This document shows, in pieces, positions 35,901 through 49,809 of a stretch of 64,000 nt of DNA (positions are counted from its first letter, which is position 1; each line of letters opens with the position of its first letter). The notes beneath the pieces were generated by a model. That model was not told where the DNA came from. It worked only from the letters and a program-made list of their open reading frames with translations, and did not search any database. The stretch covers positions 4,785,501 through 4,849,500 of the forward strand of contig NC_083379.1 of assembly GCF_031755915.1 (NCBI RefSeq), given 5' to 3'. The DNA comes from Ziziphus jujuba (lineage: Eukaryota; Streptophyta; Magnoliopsida; Rosales; Rhamnaceae). The position numbers and the translations under genes were made by a program.

Positions 35901-38085
35901 CTACTCTCTGCCCCAGTAGGAAAACAGGACCTTGGAAACGGGATTTGGGATTTGGGAACTGACTTTTTTTGTTTTTCTGAAAACAGAAGTTGTGTTTTGG
36001 GAACTGACTTTTTTGTTTTTCTTGTTGAGTGTAATTACAAGTGTAATCATTCCATAATGTACTATTTGTATTGGTTAGTCGGCCATCAAATTTTTTTACT
36101 AATTTTTTCTTTTTGTAAAATATAGTCTAAAATATTATAGAAAGTGAAAATATAATCATGCTATATTATTGGTATTCAAGTTTTGATAAATAAGTCCCTC
36201 CTCTTTTATCTCAAAAAAGAAAAAAAAAATTCTCATCTTGTTCAATTTAAAATATTTGGTAATATCTGATAAAGAAAAATAAACAAATTTAGTAATTTTT
36301 AGTATTATTTTTCTTTTTTATCATTTGAACTGTTTTTCATTTTATAATATTGGAGATAATTTCAAAAATGTAAAATATAACATATTTAACGTTTTAAAAA
36401 CAATATTATTGTAAATACCAAAGTGTTTACCAAATATTTGGCAAATTGACATTTCATTATTTCATTCATTTGTGTTGAGTTTTATGTATCTTTTTTTGAT
36501 GGTTTATTTATTCCTATTTAATTTGTATTAATTTTTCAACAAATAAAATATTGTATTTGTAAATTTAATTTAATGATAAGATTAATATTGAAAATACACT
36601 TTTAAATTTAGAGTTCAAAACTCCATTTAAACTAATCCAAATTGCAATAAAAGAAAACCAATAAAGCTTTTAGTTTCATTTTGCTACATCAATTGAATTA
36701 TAATCTATTATCATATTTTTTACAACAAAATAAATTACATTTTTTTATTTTTATTTTCAGCCCACTTTTAAGTATTTCGAAAAGTGAGGAAATTAATTAA
36801 CAATAAAAAAAAGGAAAAAATATTTATTTCTCCAATAACTTTGTTTCTCTCTTTTTTTCATTTTGACAGGAAATATAAAATTCTACAAAGACAGAAAATT
36901 TACCCAAAAAAAAAGGTGACAAAGAAAAAGTACAAAAATATCATTTTGAGGGAAAACTCAAACTCCAGTTTTTACATACGTTACTGCTAAGAATCATCTG
37001 TTCCAAAAGCTTTCACTAGACATTTAATTACCTTTTTAATTAATCAGACACATTATCTCCGCTTAATTAAACAAAAGGATTCTTGTAAAAGAAAAAAAAA
37101 TGAAAATTAAACAAAAGGATTTACCGAGACTAACACGTGGTGTCTAGAGGAAGCTTCTGGCTCATTGCTGGCATGGAGAAAATTAGTCCACGTAGAGGGG
37201 AAGCTTAACATTTTTTGTTTTTTTCATGATTAAGAGGAAGCTTAACATGATAAACAATCACACCACGCCACAGCACCAGCAAGTTCTGCCTTTAATTTTG
37301 TCCTTTTAAGAAGATGGTTTGGAATGATCACTAATCATAGTTCCAGTTCCAGATTTTGAATTCAAAAGGCTAAATTTTTTCCTCTCCTTTTTATATTAAT
37401 TTATTTTATATTTAACGTTTCCAAATGCCCAAATGCCTGCAAAAAGTATTTATAAAAATATTTCTATATGCTTCTCTCGGCTTTCATTCAGACACAAACA
37501 TATATTTCATACATACCCTTTTTATAAAGTTATAATTAAAGCGTAAAATTAAAAATGAATAAATAAATAAATTGAAATTTTATCCAAAGCCGCCTTCAAT
37601 AGTAGGAAGACAAATATATACCTTGCACTAAATATATATACAAATAGGATTTTACTATTAAAAAAAAAAAGCATTTAGATGTAAGCGTCTAAACTATTTA
37701 GCTCAGTATTTTTTATCGAATATAGATATAAATTTCTTACATATTTATTTTTTAAAAATATATACATATAAATGGTTAAACGTATGTACGATGGAGTAAG
37801 ATAGACTCTTAGGACAACGTTACCGTGTACATAATTGCAATCCACCATTAATTAATTCTCTCAAAACCCAGCAGACCCACAAAGCCGGAACAAAACCCAC
37901 ATCCCCCTTCTACATTCCACTTAGTAGCAAATCAGCAACTAGCATTCTAATATAAATCAATTAGCAAATCAGCAACTAGCGACAACATAAATCAATTGAT
38001 CAAATAATTGTTCTTCAATTAGCTTCTTAATCAGGGTCTTCATGATATAAATCATATAATATTAATTGAAAACGTAGGCATGCAT
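35900..38085. other. Non-coding sequence and junction between the duplicates
   Basis: The stretch 36700-37330 aligns by eye with 54410-55050. The left copy appears to end near 37330. About 37330-38085 has no clear partner and includes the junction with the right copy. A 19-bp phrase TAGCAAATCAGCAACTAGC is tandemly repeated at about 37925 and 37962. No gene is supported. Confidence 0.5.
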
Positions 38086-39081
38086 CATCCCCACTCCACA
38101 CCAATCTCTTAAAAATCCCATGTATGTGGAAATAAGACTAACTGTGACCACATACGCATAGTAGTGGCTTTTCTAAGTCTTTAGTCTAGTTCTTCCGAAT
38201 GATATATATTTGTTCATATTCTTCCATTGCTAGCTATGGTTCTCTAAAAAAGTAATAAAGAACAGAATATCGATGCATGCCACCAAGTAATTGGTAGGTT
38301 CATAAAATCAAGTGGGCAAGTTGAGGGGAGAAATAGGAAATAGTATTTCTACGAAGTTTCCAGACCTCTTGTGTAGTTATACTAGTAAATGCCTGATATC
38401 ATGTACACTACGCATCTATCTGTCAAGTCACCATCAATCACAGTTGCTAACTTCTAGTTTTTGTTTTGGGGTTGATAGGCATGAGTGGTGTATGCATCGT
38501 AACTCTGACATTGTCTTGAGTACGGTGTTGGTCTAATCTTCTCTCAGATGGACTTTCCTTTGATAAAGAAAATGAAAATGGGGACTAAAGTACTGTTTCA
38601 TCTGTAATTAATATTTTGAGTTCGAATCTCTCCAATCCAACTTAAGATGTTCAAAGAGAAAAAGCTATAGTACTGAAGGCATTGTGATTGATTCCTATAT
38701 GATGATCGACTGGCTAGTACGTTGTCTTGTTCTTCGTTAGTCCACAAGAAAAAGAGTTGGAATTTATTCCTGAACTACTATGTTTTTACTTTTGGTTCCA
38801 CTTATATTTTCTTACTTTTTTATATGATCAGAGATAGCGACTATGCTTTTTTTAAGAGGATTAAAATGACCTTTTTAAAGAGTGTCTTGCCTAAGAATAT
38901 TTTAAAAGTGATTTTCTTTGTTATGATCAAAAAGCAGTTGAAATGCTTTCTATGAATAGTAGTATTTTAGTACGAGAAAGGCTTTCTCCAAGTTCATTTC
39001 CAGTGGATATTGAAACTCTGGCCCATAACAGTAATCAACAACAACTTCACCATTTGGTTACCTTTGAGGTGTTTGTGGTAG

Positions 39082-40540
39082 TGTTGTGCTATTTCCTCAA
39101 GTATACGGATCGCACACGTAATAGAGTGATAAGTGAATATTATTTTTTCGAAAATTGATGTTCGAAATTTTGCTAAGTACCAAAATTATTGATTAGTTCT
39201 TTTTATTTAGGTAACCAATTTGATTAAAAACTAGTGTAAATGTAAATTAAAACTAATATTAAAATTAAATTAAAATATTGGGATAAAAAATCAAGAGAAA
39301 CAACACATACAAATAATGAAAATGACAAATATTATGATCTAAAATTCTAGAATGTTGATTTCCCTCTTATTCTTCCTATAATTGAACTTACTTTGGTTGA
39401 TTTTTATTGGATTTCTATTTTTAATTCTAATCAAAGGGTTTCTAATTACATCTAATTTCCTATCCCTAAGAAAATTAAAATCTATAGATAATTAGTAGAA
39501 ATTCAAGAATCCCTTCCTTAATTAACCTAAACTTTCCAACTCTAATTAAAACATGGGTTGTGTAATCCTAGTGACAAATCCATTAAATAACCATTTCCCA
39601 AGATGAAATTTATAGATCTATCAAATACTCAATTGATTTCCAATTTAATTAAGCATATTCAAACATTAAATCCAAGGAATACACAAGAAAAGAATATAAT
39701 TGCACAATAATAATCAACCACCATTCAATTACAATCCAAATAAAAGTTCCATCAACACCCTAGATAGTAAATCTAGCAATCCATGTACAAAATATCAACC
39801 AAATCCAAAACAAAATATATATTCATCATTAAACCCATATCAAACACAATATATATAGAAATATGATTTAGAGAGTAATAAAAGATAGAAAAAACTCGAA
39901 GGAGGAGGAATCTTGTAATAGAATATCTTCAATCTTCAATCTTCTTCCAAGCCCAAGCTTTCTCTCTCTAGATTTTGCTCTTTCTCTCTCTAAATTGGGT
40001 GTGTTGCTCTCTAGTTCTTCTCCAAGCTATCTACAATGGTGGCTCCCCCTTTTTTTCACCCTAACAAGCCTCCTCAAATAAAACCACCTTAAATCATCTC
40101 TAAAATCCTAACCTTAAATTCAACCTTTAGATCAAGATCAAAAGGTCCTAGAGGTGCACATGGCTTTCACATGCTTAATTTAAATGAGTCACATGATTTG
40201 CATATGCAAATCTCTATACGAAAAACACATGTCTTGCACATGCCTTCATTAAAGCTACATATTGACTAAAGTTAATGAAAATCAAAATTAGAAATTAAGA
40301 CATGGAAAGTCAATATTTTAAAAATATTGAATAATTAGTGGCATGTTTGACTTGGTTGAGATATGTTGAGCCTTCTTCCTCTCCAAAGCTTCAAAAACTA
40401 TGAAAATTACTCTTAATTTCACTTTAGAATTCACCTACACAAATACACAAAAACATCTCAAAATAACCATAAATGCTTGAATTTTCCACAAATAATTAAG
40501 TTATCGAAAACTAAATAAGTAAGCTAAAATTCACTTATCA
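39082..40540. mobile_element. Probable solo LTR, about 1.46 kb
   Basis: The sequence starts TGTTGTGCTATTTCC and ends TTCACTTATCA, so it has TG...CA ends. It is flanked by GGTAG (39077-39081) and GGTGG (40541-40545), a 5-bp target duplication with one mismatch. The collinear left-copy sequence at about 2530-2545 is uninterrupted, which marks this as an insertion. No coding motif is seen inside and no second LTR lies nearby. A full non-autonomous element without internal genes cannot be excluded. Confidence 0.7.
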
Positions 40541-43500
40541 GGTGGCATGGACGTTTATCATAAGTTCCATAATGATGAGTCCTTGTGTCTTGGTAGAGAT
40601 TAGAGAAGCATAACGTGCATGCATATATATACTTAAAGTGGTAGTCCTAATCTATTTAAGTTATAGAACTTAAAATATTTTACCTAATCTTAAATAAATA
40701 CATATTCCGTTCTTAGTCTTTATTTTTGGAGCAAACTTCAGGTGGTCTCAGGATCATATAGTCGTCCTCTCACAAAAAGATGTTACATCATATCATTTCA
40801 TAAAAGAATTTCTCAAAATATGTTGATCATTTAATTATTTTGATTATTTTAGACGAGAGAAGTTGTTCTTCTCTTTTTGAAAAGGGGAAAAGCAAATTGC
40901 AAATTCCAAAAAAAAAATTAGGGGTACTTTAGGTATTTTGTGTTTTAGTGGCCATCCAATAGAGTGAACAAGGGATACATAGTGGATTAAAAACTAATTT
41001 ATTAGTGATAAAATCCTACCTTATTTAAAAGGGAGTGAATAATACATAGCGCATTATAATAAAATTCTTCTTTTTTAAAAAAAATAGTTTTTTTTTCATT
41101 TGATTTATTTTATTTCCTTTTTAATAATTTATTTTAAATGAAATAATATCATATCATTGATAAATATGAATAAAAATATGAAAAAGAGGATAGACAATCT
41201 AGGCTCCTATTGTTTCCATTATAAATCAAAACTAATAAAGTTTTGTTATTTATTACCTATAATTATGATCATTAATAGGATTATTGTTGTCATGACTATT
41301 ACTAATTGGTTGTGTTCAATTATGTATTTTTTATTATAAAAATCTAATTTGAAATAGTAAATCGTTTTGGACAACATTTAAATGGTAAAAATGACATATG
41401 GATTTTAAAGGTGATGATCATCAATGGTAACAAATAATATATTTCAAACTAATACATATAAAGAAAATGTATTTTATAAGGTCATTTTTTATTTAATTAA
41501 ATCAAGATATTTACATGGTAAAAACTTAACCAAAATTAAACGACAATTAATATTTAAATTCAAATCTAAAATTTTAAATAGAATATACAACATTTAACAT
41601 TTACTACATAATCATTATTTATTTATTAAAATGGGGAATAGATTGCTTATTAGAGAATTATTTTATATATAATACATAAAGTCAACTACAATTTGATTGT
41701 TGTTATATTGAAGGAAATACAAAAGTAAAAAAAAAAAAATTGAATAAGGAATTTTTAATGAATAACTTGAATAAGGACACTGTAACATGAATAAAAAGTA
41801 AAGGAAATATGTCTGAATTATTAATTATCTATTTATTTCTTTCCCAAGATAAAAATCAACATAAGGTCAGAGTTACATGTAAAGCTAAAAGAAACCGTTG
41901 GAGCATGCTTCGTAAATCCATAGCAACATTTTGTTCCCTTTGTTTTTTCGTCACATAGCAACTAATTAGTCAATTAAAAATGCGAGAAATCTGGAGGCCA
42001 CATTTATTATCAAATATTATATACCAAACGACATTCATATTTATTTTTTATATACTTATGACATGTTAATGTATCAACTTTTAATATTATGAGACGTCCT
42101 TTGATCTCCAAAATTTTATAGTTTTAGTATTAGAGTAGTTCTAATTGCATTACCATTTGGACTCTATATATTTTCATTATTGATTTATATTTTTATCTCT
42201 ATTTAAAATTATTATTAAAGACATTTGTTAACTAAATCTGTTTAAATTTCTTTATACAATCTCATTATTCTTCTCAAATAATACGTTAAATATATCCATC
42301 TAATTGATACTTCTTTAAAAATTAAGATTGCATATACAACAATTATTCACAAATTATGGAAGCTAAAAAATATGAAACAATAAGATGAATTTAGTGTTTT
42401 CTTTATTTTTTTTATATTGTGATGATTGCTTTAGTTTGGATTTTTTTTCTATCTCTTACTAACGACCAGGTCAGAACAACACTCTTATATTTGATCGTGG
42501 TATATTAAAATTCATCTTTTATTTGGAAGTTTAAAACTAAACATTTTTTAATTGTTCAGAAGCGTCCATCTAAATATTATTAAGATGTTTAGAATTCATC
42601 TTTTGGTCGACGTTTAAAACTAAACATTTTTTAATTGTTTAGAAGCGTATATCCAAACATTATTAAGATTTTTAATTTTTCTCTAGTGAACATTATATGT
42701 ATATATAGATGTTAAATATCATACATTATGAAATATGTTCTTTTTTTTTTAATCATTGATAATTTATATGTAATTGAATGTAAAAAATATGCAGGATGAA
42801 AAAGATATAGATAATAAAATTGTCTTGAAAAATAAGATGGAAAAATAATAATAAAACTTTTTGATCTTGAAAAGACCAATTATCTTGAAAAAATGAGATG
42901 GTCACCTCATTCCCAATCTCCAGTATCCTTTACTATTTATTGGCTTTTTGCTTTCAAATAAATAACATTTTATGTTATTAAAAAAATAAAAAAAAATAAA
43001 AATAAATAAAAATCAACCCTAATTCAAAACGAGAAATAAGAAAGAAGAGAATAAGAATATTTTAGTGAAATTAATTTTTATGGGATTGTATATAATTATT
43101 TTAGAATTCTAAAAAGAGTTTTTATTTGTAAGAGATATGTAATTTTGGGATGGTATGAATTAGGGATATTTTAGAAATAAATAATATTGTATTAATTAAT
43201 TTTATATTTTTTTTTATACATTTAAGGAGTAGTATATAAATAATAGAACTATAAAAAATCATTTTGGAATTGTAAAAAAAACTAATCTTAGCATTATTCT
43301 TAAAAATAATAAGAAAATTAATTTCATACATAAATGAAAATGTAATATGAAGAAGAACCTTAAAGTAAAGACGTTCTACATATGTAGGAAGTATTTCATG
43401 CATGAACTATGGTGTTTGACAAAGAATATTTGACAAATCATCTTAGTTTTGGAATAAATACATTTAGTAGTGCACAAGAAATGGAAAGTTATAAGTACTT

Positions 43501-44600
43501 AATATATGTGTTTATCCAAAGACCAAAATGATATTTGTCAAGTCTTTATCACATATCCTGCCTTTGTATGTATATATATACATATATATAAATATACATA
43601 CATTCAATAATTTAATGGGTTACTTAGTTTCATTTTTTTATTGGTTATTTAAAGGTAGAATAAGCAAACTATATATAATAATATTAATTTAAAATATTTT
43701 TTATATTTATTTTGTTATATTAAAAACTTAATAGAGGAAATTGAATCCTTTAACATGGTATTTAAATAACACTGTATTTTAAAAAAATAATTTAAAATTT
43801 TATGTATTTCTTTATTTATCCCATTTAATTTTGTGACACATCAATATCTGATATCATAAGATAAACTAAGTAATTCACTAGATGAAAACTAACTATAATA
43901 TCAAATCTTCCCCTATCAGCATTTAAATTACATCAAAAATTAATATTTAAAATTTAAAAATAATAAAATAATAATTTAATTACATACTAAAATTCTATTT
44001 ATGAAAAGTGATCTCAATAAACACTTAGATAACTAATAATTACAATTTTAGAATCTCAACTTTTTATATAATCTAAGAACTAAAAAGAAAATTTTGACAT
44101 TAATTTTAATATTAAAAACATAATTTAAGTGTGATTATATATCTATTTAAGTGTGATTATATATCTATATATATATATATATATGTATATTGTAGGCATG
44201 CGTTAGCATTCAATCAGAACATTTGTGGACAACACCTGGTGAAATGTTCCAACTGCAAATCTAATACAAAAACCATGAAACACAAATTGGCTGCCAAAAG
44301 TTTATTGATTTATTTGTTTGGTTTTGGTAAATACTAAAAATTGATTATTTAGCAAAAAATATTCTAGATTAAAATATTTCCGCGGATAAGACAAGTGTCA
44401 GGCGTTGAGCCAAGAGATATTGAGATGAATTTGCCTAGTCAAACAATAAGAGAGCTTGAAAAATGAAAATAATAAAAGAAAAGTTGGAAGCTATCACCAA
44501 AAGATAAAAAAGAGAGCACTAAAAAGGAATAAAAGAAAAGAGGAGTGGATGATGATCAAGTTGAGCCGCAAGTGGCGAGCCGCAACCCAGTTACTCTGTT
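40541..44600. other. Non-coding duplicated sequence upstream of the MAX2 pseudogene
   Basis: Blocks at 40545-41440, 41840-42030 and 43010-44470 correspond to left-copy sequence on both sides of the CACTA element and of the 3.7-kb block. The sequence is very AT-rich. Short frames such as those at 43122-43403 have no recognisable motif. No gene is supported. Confidence 0.5.
42529..42690. repeat. Two tandem units of about 83 bp
   Basis: The phrase TTTAAAACTAAACATTTTTT followed by AATTGTT and AGAAGCGT occurs at about 42530 and 42613. Both copies continue into ATTATTAAGAT. Confidence 0.8.
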
Positions 44601-44623
44601 GAATTAACCAATTCTACACTCTC

Positions 44624-44626
<3 letters not shown>

Positions 44627-44662
<36 letters not shown>
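44627..44662. repeat. (GT)18 microsatellite
   Basis: This uninterrupted GT run is in the upstream region of the MAX2 pseudogene. The left copy has no such run at the matching place. Confidence 0.95.
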
Positions 44663-44664
<2 letters not shown>

Positions 44665-45040
44665 CTTCTACCTTACAGTTGCTCCAAGTCTCCCTCTAGC
44701 TCTATGGCCACCAGTTTCAGTTACTGTACGTTTATGATCTTCATCTTCACAGCTACACTTGAGCCTTCTTCTCTCTCGAAGTCAAAGGTGGTCGGTCTCT
44801 CAGTCTGAAACCACCAGTTTCATTGACTGTATCTTTATCTTCATCCTCACCAAATACACTATTCCTTCCCTTCTTCCAAGCTCCTAGTTCCCACTACATG
44901 TGTCTTTTGCTTCATTCCAACTGGTTGTTTCCAAATCTCTCTCTCTCTCTCTCTCTCCCCCTCCCCCACCAGTTTCCACTCTCTCTCTTCGAATCAGCTA
45001 ATTGTCTGCTTTTTGTGAGAGCGAGTTTGAATTGTGTATA

Positions 45041-45240
45041 ATATATATATATATATATATATCATTGTCTTCAGTCCCTCACCACAGAAATGACTATATT
45101 CATCCATTGATTTCTCTCTCTCATCGATCAATTTGCATATTTTTGAATCTTTACCTTTTTCATTACTTCATTCAACAGCAGTGAATCATGATATTTTTTT
45201 TTTTCTTTTTCCTTTCACTATATATATATATATATATATT
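45041..45240. repeat. (TA)n tracts before the MAX2 pseudogene
   Basis: Alternating TA runs occur at about 45041-45062 and 45219-45240. The second sits where the left copy has the TATATATA box, 5 bp upstream of the first ATG. Confidence 0.85.
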
Positions 45241-45245
45241 CCACA

Positions 45246-47411
45246 ATGGTCTTAGTTTCTCTATCTTGTTCTCGTATTCGAAAAAAAAAGGTCATGCATG
45301 CCACAAAGTCTAGCTCATGTCTAAGAAATAATTCCCACATCCATGACCTACCAGATGCAATTCTCTCCGACATTTTCAACTTGGTTGCTGATACTCGTAC
45401 TAGAAATGCAATGTCCCTCGTTTGTCTCAAATGGCTAGTGTTAGAGCGTGCAACACGCACATTTATCACTCTCCGCGGCAATATCTGCAATCTCTTCCTC
45501 CTCCCTACTTGTTTTCGAGCAGTCACCAATCTCGATCTCTTTCTTTCCCCTTGGGGACATCCACTACTTGAATCCTCCCCAAACGCAGTACCTCTTGCTC
45601 AGCTATTCCGTCGAGCCTTCCCTTCAATTGTTTCTCTTACAATTTATGACCGAACTCCAACAACTCTCCGTCTTCTTGCTCCTCAATGGCCTAATCTAAG
45701 CCATATAAAGCTTGTCCGCTGGCATCAGGGTTAATGCTATCCTCTTGGCTCTGATTTTCTCCCTCTGTTTCAGCACTGCTCTTCGCTGTCTTCCCTTGAC
45801 CTCTCTCAATCCTATTGCTGGACAGAAGATCTTCCACCAGCTCTAGAAGCTCACCTCAAGTTGCAGCTTCACTCTACCACTTGAACATTCTAACCCACTC
45901 TTCCATTGAAGGGTTCAAGTCCCATGAGCTTCTTGCAATAACCGCTACCTGTCCAAATCTTCGCCGGTTACTTGTAACATGTATATTTGATCAAAGGTTC
46001 AATGGCTTTGTAGGGCATAAGAGTTTGCTTGCTCTTGCTTCAAATTGTCCTGGCCTTTCCCTTCTTCACCTTGCTGATTCTACTTCAACATATAGGGCTG
46101 GCTCAAATGATGAAGGATACACTCCTGAAGATGCTAGAATTAGCCATGCCACACTCGATGACCTTTTTGCTGCATTGCCATTGCTCGAAGAATTGGTTGA
46201 CGTTTATCATAATGTTAGAGACACAGCGCTGTCGCTGAAGCTGCTCGCTTCCAAATTCCCACGGCTTAAATCTTTGAAGCTGGGGCGCTTCCATGGGATA
46301 CACATTGGAATGGATTCTCACCCAGGAGGCATTGCACTCTGCACAGGTTTGGAATCTTTGTCCATCTATAACTCTGCTGATTTAACTGACTCTGGCATGA
46401 TAGCTATTTCCCTTGGCTGCCCAAGACTTTCCAAGCTTGAGGTCTAAAGATGCCAGAAGGTCACAGAAATGGGGATGAGAATATTGGCTTCTAATCTTCA
46501 GAAAACGTTAATTGATGTGAGGATCTCTAGCTGCAAGAATTTTAATGCTCTGTGCTCATTAAAGGCTTTGCAACCAATCCAGGACCTGATACAGAGACTG
46601 CACATAGATGGTGCAAGGGATGGCCTCCACCAGTCAGATGAGGAGACTGGCAGTTCCAATCAACCTGTGGGATTCAAGAAGTTCCGAACTGAAAAGCAAA
46701 ATTTCACAGGGGAAGAAAGTTTCTTAAAGAAGAGACTCAAATGCCATTCAGTCAGAGACTGTTCTTACTCTCAAAGTAGTGGTGGCGATGTAGATCCCAT
46801 TTCTTCAGAAGCTTGGGGAAAGCTGAAATATCTTTCTCAGGATCGCCGTTGGTGAATTGATGACACCATTAGCTTTAGTGGGGTTGGAGGACTGCCCCGT
46901 GCTAGAAGAGATTCAAATAAAAATCGAAGGTGACTGCTGGAATCAACCAAGACCTCACATGGCTGCATTTGGACTGAGCTCTCTCATGTGTTTTCCTCGG
47001 CTCTCAAAGATGCAACTAGACTGTGGAGGAGCAACTGGTTATGCTCTTACAGCTCCCTCGGGGCATGCTGATTTGAGCATGTGGGAGAGGTTTTTTCTCA
47101 ATGGAATTGGCAGCTTGAAACTTGTTGAATTAGATTATTGGCCTCCATAGCATACAGACGTTAATCCTAGAAGTCTCTCTCTCCCTGCAGCAGGATTACT
47201 TGCAGAGTGCAAGATTCTAAGAAAACTTTTCATTCATGGCACGGCTAATGAACACTTAGTGATGTTTTTGCTAAAGATACTCACTCTCAGAGATGTAGAG
47301 TTAAGAGAGGATTACCATCCTGCACCAGAGAATGATTCATGCACTGACATGAGGGTAGACTCGTGCAGTAGATTTGAGGATGCTGTTAACTGCCATCGGA
47401 TCCCTGACTAA
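45246..47411 (+). pseudogene. MAX2 pseudogene (second, inactivated copy)
   Basis: The sequence matches the intact MAX2 along its full length, including the F-box region (HDLPDAILSDIFNLVADTR) and the C-terminal helix, with the final codons still IPD and stop at 47409-47411. Six lesions are visible. The codon matching ATG 29298 is AAG. TCA became TAA at 45732-45734. A 1-base deletion lies near 45856. TAC became TAA at 46445-46447. A 2-base deletion lies near 46833. CAG became TAG at 47148-47150. In-frame losses of 3, 6 and 3 bases also occur. No open frame keeps more than about a third of the protein. Upstream and downstream non-coding sequence is duplicated too, so this copy arose from DNA-level duplication and not retroposition. 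Confidence 0.95.
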
Positions 47412-49800
47412 AAATCAGAAGCCCAATATTCTCATTCTGTTTTCGGTATGGGAGCTTATGAATTTGAAGCTCAAGAGTATTGGCAATAATTCTGTGAAGA
47501 TTAAGGTTATTATAACCTGCTATCAGGCTTAAAATAACCTGTATTCATCGTTTCATGCTCAGCCAAGTTTTAAAGAATAACAGACACAAAAGCATATATA
47601 TATGACACAAACAAACTGATAGCAAAGCAATCATTACATGAGGGCAAACTTTCTTTTTGTTGCTAGACTGAAAACAAATCTTTCTTTTTGTTTTCTGTGA
47701 AAATGAGAGCAACCGCCCCACATAAGCCCTAAGTTCACCATTTAAGTCAACAACATGGTTTGCGATTCTAGGATATATACCCCACAGATTTAAAATTACA
47801 ATTTTCAAGTAAGCAAAACCGAAGGCATATCTAGCAGACAAGACTTCCAAGTACTAATACTTCTACTCATGTACGAGTGGACTGTATTCACTCAAACATA
47901 TTCTGAAGATTTGACTTTCTTAAAGTACTTCTTCAACTCATGTATGAGTGGATAGTATCCAGCCAAATATATTCTGAAGATTTCACATTTTTGGAGTGCT
48001 GACGAGTTCACAAACTTTCCATTATTATTCTTTTACATGTGACGGAATGATGGACTTTAACAATTTTACTCATACTTTGTTAAAAGTATATTCTGCTTTT
48101 TCCATTATTTCCTTACATCTACATCTTCAAAATATTAAAGTTCTAATATCCTGATTCTCAATTCCTCACAGACAGATATTTATCTATTATTACCAAATCA
48201 TATAAACATATGTCACATGATTACATCAAAACTACTGCTTGATTAACAGGCGGTTGTTTTCTGTCAATTACACCTCGGAAGTGATAAGAGAAGACAAACT
48301 TGATTAGCATGTTTTGGGAAAGCATAACTCTTCTGACCTTTGAAGCTGAATCTTTTGTTGGTTGCCAACCACAATAATAAACTTATTAGTAGTTTACCAG
48401 TGCTGAATAGAGGGTCTGCAGATCCAAAACTGCTCTAATTAGCCTATTTGGCTTCTTAGTTCTAACTTCTAGTAGACTATTGTAACTCATGAAGGGGGCT
48501 TGCTCACACTGCTTAAACACTTGATAGTTTACAGCAACCAAAAGGAAACAGCCCAAGCTTGATTAACTTCCTTGAATCATGCTGATCACTGTCTTCAGCT
48601 GAAATTACAGTGGCCAGATTACCTATTTAATTTGCTCTGTTGACTTGGTTACATACCAAACTGAAATCTCAGCAAAATAAAATGCAAGAAAATTCACATC
48701 TCCTCTCGAAGAACCAATGTCCTCATGGTGTCCTATATGCCTAGAGAGTAACTGCTCAAATCGGGAGATTTTCCAATCAGGAAAGGGAGGTTCCTCATAC
48801 CTTGAGGATTGAAGGTTGTACAGAAAGCCTAAGGGGAGAAGAGTAAGAAAGTAAAAAGTAGGCAGGAAGAGAAACGTTTATGACTTCCCATTACCTGTAC
48901 AATCCTTTTGTCTGGGAGCCTTCATGCTCAATTTTCTTGCTGTTTGTATCCAACTGCATCTTTGAGCTGTAGTACCACTTATGCAATACTCCTTTCTTCA
49001 ATTAGGCGAAGATGACGGAAACGAGTTTAATTAGTTTGCCTGTATAATTCATGTCTCAGGCAAACTGCACATGAATGTTCCACAACCACATATCATCTGT
49101 TCCCAAACTTTATATGTGATAATCTTAAACTACTTTTTTTATTTTTATTTTTTATTTTATTTTAGGGGCTAGACAGCATGCTTTCACGCGCCTATATAGA
49201 GTCATGAACCATGCTATAGCATAAGTTTGAATCAAGCAATTGATATCATAAAAAGTAAATATAATTTCAGTATCCACCATCAAAAATGCTGGCTCCGGTA
49301 GAATTTTAAGTGCCTACACATAAGCAAGCCCCACTAAATTAACAGCCAGAATTTAAACAAATGAATAGACTGTCAATAAAACATATAACGTAACAACTAA
49401 TGCAAACCGCATTCATTATGAGATCATAAACTTATTAGAATCTAGATAGCAAACTTTCCCTATGTTTTGAATCCTTTATGACAAAACAAATCTTCGAAGA
49501 AATAGTCCGCTGAATTTTAAACTGAATCAGCACCAGCAACATAAGTAATTGTTCATATTCTTAAAAAATGGTCCTAAGTGTGTTATTTCAGATTAGTATC
49601 AAAAAACACCTCATTAGGCTAGAAGAACAAGAAACAACTTCCGAGACTTAAAAAGTATCACCAATCTCTTCTATGGCACCTCCTAATTTGTCCAGACCAC
49701 CTCTGATTTCATGCAAACTTAGTCATTTTACTAATTCACAGAGAGTTGAACTGTATTCCCTTTCTTAAATGCAAGTCTCCTACTTACTTCCTTCAAATCT
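47412..49800. other. Downstream region of the MAX2 pseudogene, non-coding
   Basis: It aligns by eye with 31420-34760, lacking the 0.8-kb stretch found there. The minus-strand open frame at 47545-47850 has no known motif and is not preserved in the left copy. No gene is supported. Confidence 0.55.
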
Positions 49801-49809
49801 AAATTTATA

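Larger units (their letters stand above)
1530..37330 (+). repeat. Left copy of a tandem segmental duplication (contains intact MAX2)
   Basis: Blocks in this stretch recur in the same order and orientation in 38085-55070. Visible pairs are 1530-2520 with 38085-39080, 2530-3420 with 40545-41440, 22960-23130 with 41840-42030, 23540-23930 with 43010-43340, 27690-29230 with 43400-45240, MAX2 with its pseudogene, 31420-34760 with 47412-49800, 34930-35900 with 52500-53760, and 36700-37330 with 54410-55050. The collinearity is interrupted in this copy by the CACTA element (4942-22308), by an approximately 3.7-kb block at 23930-27690 and by about 0.8 kb at 32265-33060. The outer borders are estimates by eye and may be off by a few hundred bases. 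Confidence 0.85.

Noticed and set aside
45246..47411. Two or three small separate F-box/LRR genes in place of one pseudogene
   Set aside because: The fragments align in order to a single intronless MAX2 and are separated only by point stops and 1-2 base indels. No splice sites would restore the frame.
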